Below are positions 33,852 to 41,355 of a DNA stretch of 64,000 nt, one piece after another. Below the pieces are notes generated by a model. That model did no database searches, was not told the DNA's origin, and saw only the letters and a list, made by a program, of their open reading frames with translations. Origin of the DNA: Desulfurellaceae bacterium bin18 (GTDB taxonomy: Bacteria > Desulfobacterota > Binatia > Bin18); assembly GCA_002238415.1 (NCBI GenBank), contig MPMI01000001.1, positions 186,001-250,000 on the forward strand, written 5' to 3'. How positions within the stretch are numbered: the first letter of the stretch is position 1; each line of letters starts with the position of its first letter. Position numbers and translations under genes: made by a program.

Positions 33852-35015
33852 CATGCCGTAGCACTTCAGCACATTCTTTCCCAATATACCCTCTCGGGCC
33901 GACTCGGTCATCAGATTTGTGAGCTCAATCAAATTGGGAATATATTCGGGTGGATGATCGGCATGCGGAAAATCGCTGGCCCAGAAAAATCGATCTTCTC
34001 CAACAAAGGGCATCACCCCGGCGAGTGCCCGCTCATCCGGGTCGCCCGAGATCCAACACTGTCGGCGGAAATACGTACTCGGCTTGTCTTTCAGCAGCAC
34101 GCTCTTGCCCAGCGGTGAGTCGTAGACCGCGTCCATACGTTCCAGCCAGTATCCGATCCAGCCCGCGCCCACTTCCAGGACGATGACTTTGAGCTGCGGG
34201 AATTTGTCGAACACCCCATACTGAAAGAGCGAGACAAACCCCCCTCGAATGGCGTCGCCACCGGCGATGTTTTGGTAAAACGCGGTCGAAAAACTCGTCA
34301 TCCGGCCAAAGCGGGTTGGGGCCGCCCAGTGTGGCTCAAACGACGGGTGAATGCCAAACGGCAGACCCAGCTCCTGGGCTGCGGCAAACACGCGGTCATG
34401 ATCGGGGTGGCCGTGGGCTTTGCGGCTCCAGATATACGGAGCCACAAAAAAGCCTTTCATCCCATCCTTGGCCGCTCGGTGCAGTTCTTCTTCAGCAAGC
34501 TCGGGGATGCTAATGGGGATATGGGCAATGGGCAGCAGGCGCCCATCCGAATCTGAGCAAAAGTCCACTAGCCAGCGATTATACGCCCGTGCGTAGGCCA
34601 TCGACAGCTCAAGGTCTTCGCATTCGGGTTCCCATAACAGGCCAAGCGTGGGGTAGAGAAACACCTTCTCAATATGCTCGATGTCCAGGCGTTGCAGCCG
34701 CTCTTTCGGGTCCATAGAGCCAAACGAGGCGTTATCGACATAGCCAGACCCAGTCGGCTCGCGGGTATACTCAATACCCCCAAGCTGATCCATCACACCC
34801 AGCCCCGAAGGGGCGCCCTTGCGCGTCATTTTGGATGGTTGGCCGTTGACCTCAAGATATTCCAGGCCGTCGTCGTCTTTACGAATGCGGATCGCGCGGG
34901 CGCGGTATTTGGGTTCCAAATATTTTTCCCAGAGATCAGGCGCTTCGAGTATGTGACCGTCGGCATCGATCACACCTGACATGGGGAGACTCGGTAAGGC
35001 TTCAGGGCCGGGCAT
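33843..35015 (-). CDS. Amidohydrolase family protein (ACMSD-like)
   Basis: A 390-residue metal-dependent hydrolase with the metal motif VIDADGHILEAPDLW (Asp-x-His near residue 19-21) and later FGIHPSFEPHW and FFWASDFPHADHP, the latter with the catalytic Asp. It is a paralogue of the 4921-6387 protein. GGAGGAATGT precedes the ATG. Its last codons come from the hairpin repeat. Members act as decarboxylases or hydrolases of small aromatic acids; the substrate here is unknown. Confidence 0.88.
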   Translation of the reverse strand: MPGPEALPSLPMSGVIDADGHILEAPDLWEKYLEPKYRARAIRIRKDDDGLEYLEVNGQPSKMTRKGAPSGLGVMDQLGGIEYTREPTGSGYVDNASFGSMDPKERLQRLDIEHIEKVFLYPTLGLLWEPECEDLELSMAYARAYNRWLVDFCSDSDGRLLPIAHIPISIPELAEEELHRAAKDGMKGFFVAPYIWSRKAHGHPDHDRVFAAAQELGLPFGIHPSFEPHWAAPTRFGRMTSFSTAFYQNIAGGDAIRGGFVSLFQYGVFDKFPQLKVIVLEVGAGWIGYWLERMDAVYDSPLGKSVLLKDKPSTYFRRQCWISGDPDERALAGVMPFVGEDRFFWASDFPHADHPPEYIPNLIELTNLMTESAREGILGKNVLKCYGMKE

Positions 35016-35099
35016 ACATTCCTCCTTTATTGAGCATGCAAGCCGATGATACTCCCTGGGCAGCGCAAGCGAAGCGCCCGGCTCGGGAGAACACTTCAG

Positions 35100-36338
35100 C
35101 TAGGTCCCGGAACTCGAACGTTGCCGCTTACGCAGGAGCTCTTCTCCTTCCTCAATCTGCTCGGGTTCCATAAGCGCAACAATATACTCTCGCACCTTGA
35201 GCACGGCATTCTTGTGCTCGCCCGAGGCATTTGTCGCCGCCAGACTGATCCACAGATAGGCCTGGCCATAGTCCAGCGGCGTACCCTGGCCCCTGGCATA
35301 GCGCAGCGCCAGATTATACTGCGCCTGGGCATCACCCTGATTTGCCGCCCGGCGATACCAATTCGCCGCTTGGGTGTCGTTTTGTTCGACCCCTTGCCCG
35401 GTCGCATACATGAATCCCAGATTAATCTGTGCCTGGGCATGACCCTGTTCGGCGGCTTGACGACACCACTTGGCGGCTTCCGTCGCATCTTGGGCCACGC
35501 CCTGGCCGGTGCGATGCATGAGCCCCAGGTTCCACTGCGCGTCGGCATGACCCTGTTCGGCGGCCTGGCGATACCACTTGGCGGCTTCCGTCGCATCTTG
35601 GGCCACGCCCTGGCCCGTATAGTAGTGGAGCCCCATAAAATAGAGCGATGGCGGATGGCCCTGTTCGGCGGCCTGGCCATGCCATTGCAGTGCCTGGGTC
35701 GCATCCTGGGCAACGCTTTGGCCCAGACCGTAGAGCACGCCCAGTTCTGCCTGGGCCAGCATGACTCCTTGCTCGGCTGCTTGGGTGAGCTGGTCGAGCG
35801 TCATGCGTTCAATCAGATTATCGCGGGCGCCGGCGTACTTTGCGGCCGTTGCCTTGGCGGCATTGAACGAATCACGGTCGCCTTTATAGACAGCCAGTTT
35901 GGCCGCACTATCGGCCGCTTGGTTGATCAAGAGCAAGGCCTGGATGTCATCCCGCTCGATTCCCTTGCCCGATGAGTACAGAATGCCCAGGTCGTACTGG
36001 GCCGTCACATGGTCCTGCTCGACGGCTTTGCGGTACCATGCTATCGCTTCTTCCATATCCGCTGCGACGCCAAGGCCGTTGGCGTACATGACTCCCAGGT
36101 TCCACTGGGCCGTCGCATGGCCCTGCTCGGCGGCCTGGCGGTACCATACCCCGGCCTCGGTGTAGTCTTGCGCTACGCCGTAGCCATTATCGTAGAGGAA
36201 GGCGAGGTCGTACTGCGCCTCAACATCACCGGTCTCGGCCCGGGCGCGCAGTTCGGCAATTCTGTCCGCCCGTGCCAGGCTCACTCCACAAATACATACT
36301 CCAACACTCACGAGTATCCAGCGTGCTATTGTCTGCAT
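35100..36338 (-). CDS. Secreted Sel1-like repeat protein
   Basis: A 412-residue protein with a signal peptide (MQTIARWILVSVGVCICG, cut near ARADR) and about nine Sel1/TPR-like repeats of 36 residues with the pattern A-x-WYRxAAEQGHAxAQxNLGxMYxxGxGV. The repeats form a curved helical scaffold for protein contacts. Several are nearly identical at DNA level. A start at 36338 fits the signal peptide. It likely works in the periplasm or is exported. Such proteins are often found in host-associated bacteria but also in free-living ones. Confidence 0.9.
   Translation of the reverse strand: MQTIARWILVSVGVCICGVSLARADRIAELRARAETGDVEAQYDLAFLYDNGYGVAQDYTEAGVWYRQAAEQGHATAQWNLGVMYANGLGVAADMEEAIAWYRKAVEQDHVTAQYDLGILYSSGKGIERDDIQALLLINQAADSAAKLAVYKGDRDSFNAAKATAAKYAGARDNLIERMTLDQLTQAAEQGVMLAQAELGVLYGLGQSVAQDATQALQWHGQAAEQGHPPSLYFMGLHYYTGQGVAQDATEAAKWYRQAAEQGHADAQWNLGLMHRTGQGVAQDATEAAKWCRQAAEQGHAQAQINLGFMYATGQGVEQNDTQAANWYRRAANQGDAQAQYNLALRYARGQGTPLDYGQAYLWISLAATNASGEHKNAVLKVREYIVALMEPEQIEEGEELLRKRQRSSSGT
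35441..35656. repeat. Tandem 108-bp direct repeats within the Sel1 gene
   Basis: Two consecutive 108-bp units begin at 35441 and 35549 with GACCCTGTTCGGCGGC and stay near-identical for about 60 bp, including a run through GCTTCCGTCGCATCTTGGGC. They encode one 36-residue repeat each, so copy number could change by slippage or recombination without breaking the frame. Confidence 0.8.
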
Positions 36339-36476
36339 ATTCGTTGTCCTACCGTACTCCTTCTCAAATGAGAAGAGCGGGCAGTGCCTCCCCACCTTCC
36401 TCCTCGGAGCAGGCGTTATTCGACAAGAGCACGCAGAACCGCGCCGCGCGTGTCGCCAGTCCTGGACGCAGTGTTG

Positions 36477-36677
36477 CTAGCGGTCTTCCTGTCTTGCTGT
36501 GAACTGGTGACAACCGCATAGCCTGATGCGACAGCGGCCGGTCCAGGCGTGTTCGTGCACCAGAGCCGGGTGGCCACAGGTACACCGGGAGATACCCGTC
36601 GTCGTAGGGCGCGGCGGACCGTCGAGTTTCGCCCATTGCCGTTCCAAATCCTGCCGAATCTCTTCATCCCGCGTCAT
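36477..36677 (-). CDS. Small Cys/His-rich protein
   Basis: A 66-residue protein with CTCGHPALVHEH followed by CRIRLCGCHQF. The spacing of Cys and His suggests one zinc site in a compact fold; homologous small proteins are seen as hypothetical in several phyla. The N-terminal third is helical (RDEEIRQDLERQWAKLDG). The start at 36677 has only a weak AAAGAG upstream. It lies between the Sel1 gene and a hypothetical gene, all on the minus strand. Confidence 0.6.
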   Translation of the reverse strand: MTRDEEIRQDLERQWAKLDGPPRPTTTGISRCTCGHPALVHEHAWTGRCRIRLCGCHQFTARQEDR

Positions 36678-36779
36678 TATTGGGCGCTCTTTTTCTGGCG
36701 TGCGTCGAGACTCCCCGGTCGGCCTGGCTGTTCAACGTGTGCTGTTTTTGCCCACTGTAAGAGAATGGGAGGAGTCGTA

Positions 36780-37076
36780 TCATGGGTGCAGTGCATCGAT
36801 CCAGTCAGGTAAGGGTTGATCCGGTACGTCAGCGCTCTCGGGTAAGAGTTCAAGCACGTCTAACGACATCCGGTAGCGAATACGTCCGCGCCACAAATAT
36901 GGTGTTTTCACCGAATTGTTCACCATGCCGCCGTGGAGAGCCGGGCAGGCGCCCTGCGGGGGGGTGGCCTCCACCCATAGTTCTGTCCCACGATGCTGAC
37001 GGACCCAGGCGTGTGAGTCCGGGTGGATACGATCCCAACTCTCGGGCTCCACAATCCGGGCTTTTTGGCAATACAT
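36780..37076 (-). CDS. Hypothetical protein (98 aa)
   Basis: A 98-residue protein with balanced composition and several Trp: VEPESWDRIHPDSHAWVRQH then LPDWIDALHP at the end. No family is recognised. The start has GGGGAAG upstream. The overlapping + strand frame here has an unusually good ribosome site (GGGAGGAG at 36767) but its product is low-complexity Arg/Pro-rich, so I prefer the minus strand. Confidence is modest. Confidence 0.5.
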   Translation of the reverse strand: MYCQKARIVEPESWDRIHPDSHAWVRQHRGTELWVEATPPQGACPALHGGMVNNSVKTPYLWRGRIRYRMSLDVLELLPESADVPDQPLPDWIDALHP

Positions 37077-37228
37077 GCTTCTTCCCCGTTTCCTTGTACC
37101 TCAAGATGTAGGCGTGAGAAAAGATTCCCCCGTGTTCTTGATCGGACGCGCCCGTTCGGGTTACTCAGAGTCGTTGAACCTTATCTTCGAGGACGCAGGA
37201 AAAAACGCAACCCAGCGGAGGAAGTGAT

Positions 37229-37990
37229 ATGGACACCTTTCAATATGAAACCGTTCTGAGTACGCTCGGCAACAGCGGGGTGCGCACCATAGCCCTGAAC
37301 CGTCCGGAGCGCCTCAACGCCATGAACGGACAGCTCATGGTCGATATTGCGCGCGCATTTGACGAAGCCAATACCGATCCGGAGACCCGCGCCATCATCT
37401 TTACCGGTCAGGGTCGCGCCTTTTGCGCTGGCGATGACCGTAAGGCCCATCGCCAGCCTGGAAACGAAGGAGAGGCCAGAGATGCCGTGGACGCGGTCCA
37501 GCGGGCGACCCTGGCGATTGTCTTTGGCGGGAAGCCGGTTGTGGGGGCTATCAACGGCTGGGCAGTCGGGGGTGGGTTCGAGTTGGCGATCAATTGTGAC
37601 TTTCCGATCTGGGCGGAAAGCGCCCGAGGGTTTTTCCCTGAAGTATCGCTCAACGCTTTTGTGACGGGGGCTGTCTCATCGCTCCTGCCGGCCCTGGTTG
37701 GGCTGAACAAAGCCCGGGAAATGTTGTTTCTGGGCGAACAGTATGACGCCCGCACCCTGCTGGACCTGGGCGTGGCGTGGCGCGTCGTCGGCGATGATCG
37801 TCTGCTCGCCGAGGCGCACAGTGTGGCGGAGAAACTGAGTAGCCTGCCGCCGCTTGCCGTCCGAGCGATGAAACGCGTACTCAATCAGTGCGCGGTCAGT
37901 GATATCAACACCGCACTTCGACTGGAAACAGAGGCGACCGTTGCCAGTTTTCTCGACCCGGAAACAACCGAACGGCTCTCGAATTTCTAG
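37229..37990 (+). CDS. Enoyl-CoA hydratase/isomerase family protein
   Basis: A 253-residue crotonase-fold protein. It has TIALNRPERLNAMNG, then GRAFCAGDDRK for the oxyanion-hole segment and GAINGWAVGGGFELAINCD, the second. In a typical hydratase two Glu follow; here FPEVSLNAFVTG replaces the usual xPExxLG, with one Glu kept, so it may be an isomerase or a thioesterase-like member. GGAGGAAGTGAT precedes the ATG. It is monocistronic by layout. Confidence 0.88.
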   Translation: MDTFQYETVLSTLGNSGVRTIALNRPERLNAMNGQLMVDIARAFDEANTDPETRAIIFTGQGRAFCAGDDRKAHRQPGNEGEARDAVDAVQRATLAIVFGGKPVVGAINGWAVGGGFELAINCDFPIWAESARGFFPEVSLNAFVTGAVSSLLPALVGLNKAREMLFLGEQYDARTLLDLGVAWRVVGDDRLLAEAHSVAEKLSSLPPLAVRAMKRVLNQCAVSDINTALRLETEATVASFLDPETTERLSNF

Positions 37991-38109
37991 CCGAGAATTT
38001 TTCATCGGAATTTATATACTTGGCTACCCACCAGACGTGAAAGTGCCCGGCTGCGGATAGTGTCGTCCTCCTGTCTTGACGGTCTGTCGTCCCTTGGTAT
38101 GGTGTCCTC

Positions 38110-38242
38110 GTTCACGGCAGCAAATGACCTGCTTGGTCGGGTCGCCTGCTGAATACAATAACCACCAAAAGGCGCGGGAGTCATGACCTGCGCTGTGGTG
38201 AATACGCAGGACCTCACACTGGTCATTTGCTGTGACGTGAAC
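38110..38242. other. Structured intergenic element with long inverted repeat
   Basis: GTTCACG and CAGCAAATGACC at 38110-38129 reappear inverted at 38221-38242 (12 plus 7 bp, with a small asymmetric bulge), and an inner hairpin CCTGCG/CGCAGG lies at 38187-38210. It fills the gap between the enoyl-CoA hydratase and ankyrin genes. It may be a structured RNA leader, or a decayed element. Confidence 0.45.
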
Positions 38243-38286
38243 ACGGCCCGGCATCTCCGCCGGGACCCTAGCGGAGGAGGTGTGTA

Positions 38287-39558
38287 ATGCACCGGCAGCT
38301 TATGAGATGTATGGTGGCCCTACTGTTGACCAATATGGCAGCCCACGCAGCCACTCTGGATGTTCCCGCCCCCCATACAACCCTATCTGGCATTGGGGTC
38401 GTTCATGGCTGGAAATGCGAGGCGGGAAAGTTGACCGTTCGCTTCGATGGGGGCGACCCACTTCCTTTAGCCTATGGCAACGCGCGTGCAGATACCGCTT
38501 CAGTCTGTGGCGATACCGACAATGGCTTCGTCTCCATTATGAATTGGGGCAATCTCGGTCCCGGGACCCATACGGCGGTGGTCTACGATAACGGCACAGA
38601 GTTCGACCGGAGTACCTTTACGGTGGTGACGGCTGGGGAAGCGTTCCTTAAGGATGTCGAGGCGTCCTGTACCATTCCTGATTTCCCTGACCTGGGCGAT
38701 ACCGGCCACTTTGCCTGGGACCAATCGACACAACACTTAGAATTGGTGGAAGTGGAGTGGGCCCCGCCCCTCACTCCAGATTGTGCCCGCTGGCCAGAGA
38801 CGGACGCATTTGAAGATGCCACCCCCACCTGGGTCCGGGCCTGCCTCAACGCAGGGGTGGATATCCATGCGGAATACCGCAATGGCTTCACGCCGCTCCA
38901 TAGTGCCGCGCACCATGGAAATGCCCCCGTCGTACAGGTGCTCCTTGAAGCAGGAGCGGATGTGACCAGAGCTAAGTCAAACGGCTATAATCCACTTCAT
39001 GCGGCCCTGGTTGAGGGCACCCGTAATCCAGAGGTCGTGCGGCTGTTGCTCGACGCGGGCGCCGATCCGCACGCGAAGTATCGGGACACACCAGCGGTGT
39101 TTTACGCGGAAGCCCCCGTCACCCTCCTCCAGTTGTTTCTGGATGCGGGCGCCGATCCGCACATCATCGGTCCCCACGGTCAGACGCTGATGCACGGCGC
39201 GGTGTACGATATTCGGTCTGTGCGTTTGTTACTGTCCCTCGGCGTGAACTCCGATGCCGCTACCGACATCGGTCGCACGCCTTTAACGACGGCCGTGGGG
39301 GGAATGGTGGATCAGACGGTCGTGCAACTCCTGATCAATGAGGGCGCGCGGGTCAATGTTTTTTCCGGCTATGACCGCCGGACCCCTCTGCATACGGCCG
39401 TGCTCGACAACAGACCCGCGCTCGTTTCCCTGCTCTTGAGCGCGGGTGCGAACCCCAACGTGACGGATGCGGACGGGAATACGCCTTTGTACTTTGCCGA
39501 ACGGTATGGCTACGATGCCATTGCGCGGTTACTACGGAATGCGGGGGCGCGCGGATGA
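38287..39558 (+). CDS. Secreted ankyrin-repeat protein
   Basis: A 423-residue protein. It has a signal peptide (MHRQLMRCMVALLLTNMAAHA), an N-terminal beta-rich domain (about 22-140, with HGWKCEAGKLTVRFDGG), and seven to eight ankyrin repeats from about 165 to the end, for example NGFTPLHSAAHHGNAPVVQV and RTPLHTAVLDNRPALVSLL. The GGAGGAGGTGTGTA site supports the ATG. It probably binds proteins in the periplasm or outside the cell. With the Sel1 protein nearby it makes a second eukaryotic-like repeat protein in this stretch. Confidence 0.88.
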   Translation: MHRQLMRCMVALLLTNMAAHAATLDVPAPHTTLSGIGVVHGWKCEAGKLTVRFDGGDPLPLAYGNARADTASVCGDTDNGFVSIMNWGNLGPGTHTAVVYDNGTEFDRSTFTVVTAGEAFLKDVEASCTIPDFPDLGDTGHFAWDQSTQHLELVEVEWAPPLTPDCARWPETDAFEDATPTWVRACLNAGVDIHAEYRNGFTPLHSAAHHGNAPVVQVLLEAGADVTRAKSNGYNPLHAALVEGTRNPEVVRLLLDAGADPHAKYRDTPAVFYAEAPVTLLQLFLDAGADPHIIGPHGQTLMHGAVYDIRSVRLLLSLGVNSDAATDIGRTPLTTAVGGMVDQTVVQLLINEGARVNVFSGYDRRTPLHTAVLDNRPALVSLLLSAGANPNVTDADGNTPLYFAERYGYDAIARLLRNAGARG

Positions 39559-39719
39559 CAATCCAAAGTCAGCCGGGTACTTCCTCTGGATTCTCCTCAG
39601 CCCCGTCTGAATAAACGTTGCGTGCTCGTCGCTGACGGGCTGCCCAGAGGGCACTATGGCTTTAATGGCGAGTTCCTCATGATCAGACCTGACACACACT
39701 GTCACGTTTTGACAGGGCT

Positions 39720-39791
39720 GGGTACTGTCCTAATTTGCTGTTTTTCCCTCAACAGAAACAGTGGCTTACGGTTCAAAATAGGACAGTACCC
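39720..39791. mobile_element. MITE-like 72-bp element with 13-bp terminal repeats and 6-bp target duplication
   Basis: The ends are GGGTACTGTCCTA at 39720-39732 and its perfect inverse at 39779-39791. The direct repeat AGGGCT flanks it at 39714-39719 and 39792-39797, which fits a target-site duplication. It is too short to code for a transposase, so it is non-autonomous or a relic. Inner sequence beyond the tips also keeps a shared TTTG. Confidence 0.65.
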
Positions 39792-39920
39792 AGGGCTGGG
39801 GATCAACTTCAAAAGAAAAACGGTGGGCAGAAGAGCCGTGATGGCCCTTCGTGAGAGAGTGTCGGTCTCCCGCCGTGCTAAGCTTCTACGCCTTCTGCTA
39901 TTTCTGTTGGGGGACATGAG

Positions 39921-40085
39921 ATGTTGCTCGTCAGGCTGGCGGTGGAAATAGGACTGACGGACCCTATTAGGAGTGTGGTGAAGTTGATTGAGACGGCCCG
40001 GGATACTCCCACGAGTGAGCCGCCTCCGGTAGAGGCACAAGAGCGTCCACGGTTGCGGTTGATTCGTGATGGCAGGGCAGCCTAA
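39921..40085 (+). CDS. Short open frame, possible transposase C-terminal remnant
   Basis: A 54-codon frame preceded by GGGGGACATGAG. The product has a helix (RSVVKLIETARDTP), a Pro-rich linker, and a basic end RLRLIRDGRAA. I do not recognise the family. The position next to the MITE-like element and the fragment-like look suggest a leftover of an insertion sequence, but this is a guess. Confidence 0.3.
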   Translation: MLLVRLAVEIGLTDPIRSVVKLIETARDTPTSEPPPVEAQERPRLRLIRDGRAA

Positions 40086-40107
40086 TTAGGGCAGCACTGA
40101 GGGCCCC

Positions 40108-41277
40108 TTAACTTGCGGATTGGTGTTTCTCCATCTGCGCTTTCTTGTCCTCAAACGCCTTTATCGGTTCAGGAATCGGCGGCAATAATTCATGAAACGC
40201 ATTGTGGATATTACGAGCCATCTTTACAAGTAAGCTTAGTAATTTATGAACATCTTGTAATGTCTCACATAGGTGCTGTTTCAAACGGACAGTAGTGTCG
40301 CCGCTGTCGTCGATATATTTTTGATCTGCTTCGCCGCCATTGTGTTCATATACGTGTCGGCGGTGAAACATCCTGTCTACAAATCTGCGTTCATCTTCCT
40401 TCGTGTCTGCAAATATGTCGATGTCAAACCAGTCCTCGAAGATAGTCTTCACTTCTCCAAGATTGTGAAAGCGCTGTTTCGACAATCTCTTTCTCCGACG
40501 CTCTGTCATTGGCACCTCCCGCGCCAATTGCTTCGCGTACTGCCCTATGAAGGACTCAAAAGAAGCTACTCCATCTCTGACACAATTCTCAGGCGAACCG
40601 CTAGAGTTTAGACGCTCACGAATAGTCAGCACAGTCTGGCCTTCGAAGAGCGCTAAATCGTTGCGCGTGCCGCACGAGGAACAATATCCAAAGCGTCCCA
40701 GAATATCATTGAACTCCCCACAGGCTACGCAGTTGAATTTTTGCTGTTGACTTTGCTCAGACATATAGAAAGTAGGTTTTCCCCCTTCTTTGCTTACAAC
40801 CTCTGCAACTTCGTCCATATCAATAACAACTTCATCATCTTCCACAGATTCCAGCGCCGTACTCAAGACCTTACAGTAATGACGTACATAGCGCCGTTGG
40901 GATTCCGAGAGGAATCGATGAGGCTGCTCCACGATGGCGCAATAAGGACAGACGCTAGGGTATGGGCCACTACGCCAATAGCCGTTGCAAACCGGACACT
41001 GATGGCCGAACTGGCCTTCGCTATCGCAGGCAATCCACACTGGAAAGCAGCCGGGGAATGGCGGCGGGCTAGACAATTGTCCCGCTCCTCCTAACAGTGC
41101 AGGTCCCACGGGCTCGCCGTGGAATGCATACACAGCGATTACCCTGATTACCCTAGCCGGTAGATCGCTGACAAGACGAAAACTAACCTGATAACTTTGC
41201 CGGCCATCCTCTTTTGTCACAATGTTGAAGGCGACTTGGCATCCTAAGGGGCCGATTTCTTCAAATTCGTCGGACAC
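40108..41277 (-). CDS. Double zinc-ribbon protein with C-terminal HEPN domain
   Basis: A 389-residue protein of unknown role. Two zinc ribbons use Cys94/97 with Cys110/113 (CPVC and CPYC) and Cys183/186 with Cys199/202 (CVAC and CSSC). The C-terminal third is helical and holds HRRHVYEHNGG; Arg307-x4-His312 fits the Rx4-6H motif of HEPN ribonucleases, close to the MAE_28990-like type. GTG 41277 follows GGGAGACACAGC and is preferred to a TTG at 41301. It lies 78 bp downstream of a kinase gene and is relatively A/T-rich. A toxin- or defence-like RNase is inferred. Confidence 0.65.
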   Translation of the reverse strand: MSDEFEEIGPLGCQVAFNIVTKEDGRQSYQVSFRLVSDLPARVIRVIAVYAFHGEPVGPALLGGAGQLSSPPPFPGCFPVWIACDSEGQFGHQCPVCNGYWRSGPYPSVCPYCAIVEQPHRFLSESQRRYVRHYCKVLSTALESVEDDEVVIDMDEVAEVVSKEGGKPTFYMSEQSQQQKFNCVACGEFNDILGRFGYCSSCGTRNDLALFEGQTVLTIRERLNSSGSPENCVRDGVASFESFIGQYAKQLAREVPMTERRRKRLSKQRFHNLGEVKTIFEDWFDIDIFADTKEDERRFVDRMFHRRHVYEHNGGEADQKYIDDSGDTTVRLKQHLCETLQDVHKLLSLLVKMARNIHNAFHELLPPIPEPIKAFEDKKAQMEKHQSAS

Positions 41278-41305
41278 GCTGTGTCTCCCTGAACGAACCA
41301 AGTTT

Positions 41306-41328
41306 ACATAGACGATATGCTTCTATGT
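41306..41328. promoter_or_regulatory. Inverted repeat in the kinase-HEPN gap
   Basis: ACATAGA and TCTATGT are perfect inverse copies separated by 9 bases, lying 29 bp upstream of the HEPN protein start. It may be an operator or RNA structure that sets the HEPN protein level apart from the kinase. Confidence 0.35.
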
Positions 41329-41355
41329 CTTAGTTCTGATACCTAATTTGTAGAA

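Larger units (their letters stand above)
39559..40107. other. Gene-poor stretch with a MITE-like element
   Basis: This 549-bp stretch holds no convincing conserved gene. It contains the 72-bp inverted-repeat element at 39720-39791 and a 54-codon frame at 39921-40085 with a fair ribosome site. The frame at 39622-39951 spans the element and is not believed. Confidence 0.6.

Noticed and set aside
36782..37111. Plus-strand frame of 109 codons with a good GGGAGGAG ribosome site
   Set aside because: Product is Arg/Pro/Gly-rich and looks like the shadow of the better minus-strand frame.
39622..39951. 109-codon frame across the MITE-like element
   Set aside because: It runs through the inverted-repeat element and has no family resemblance.
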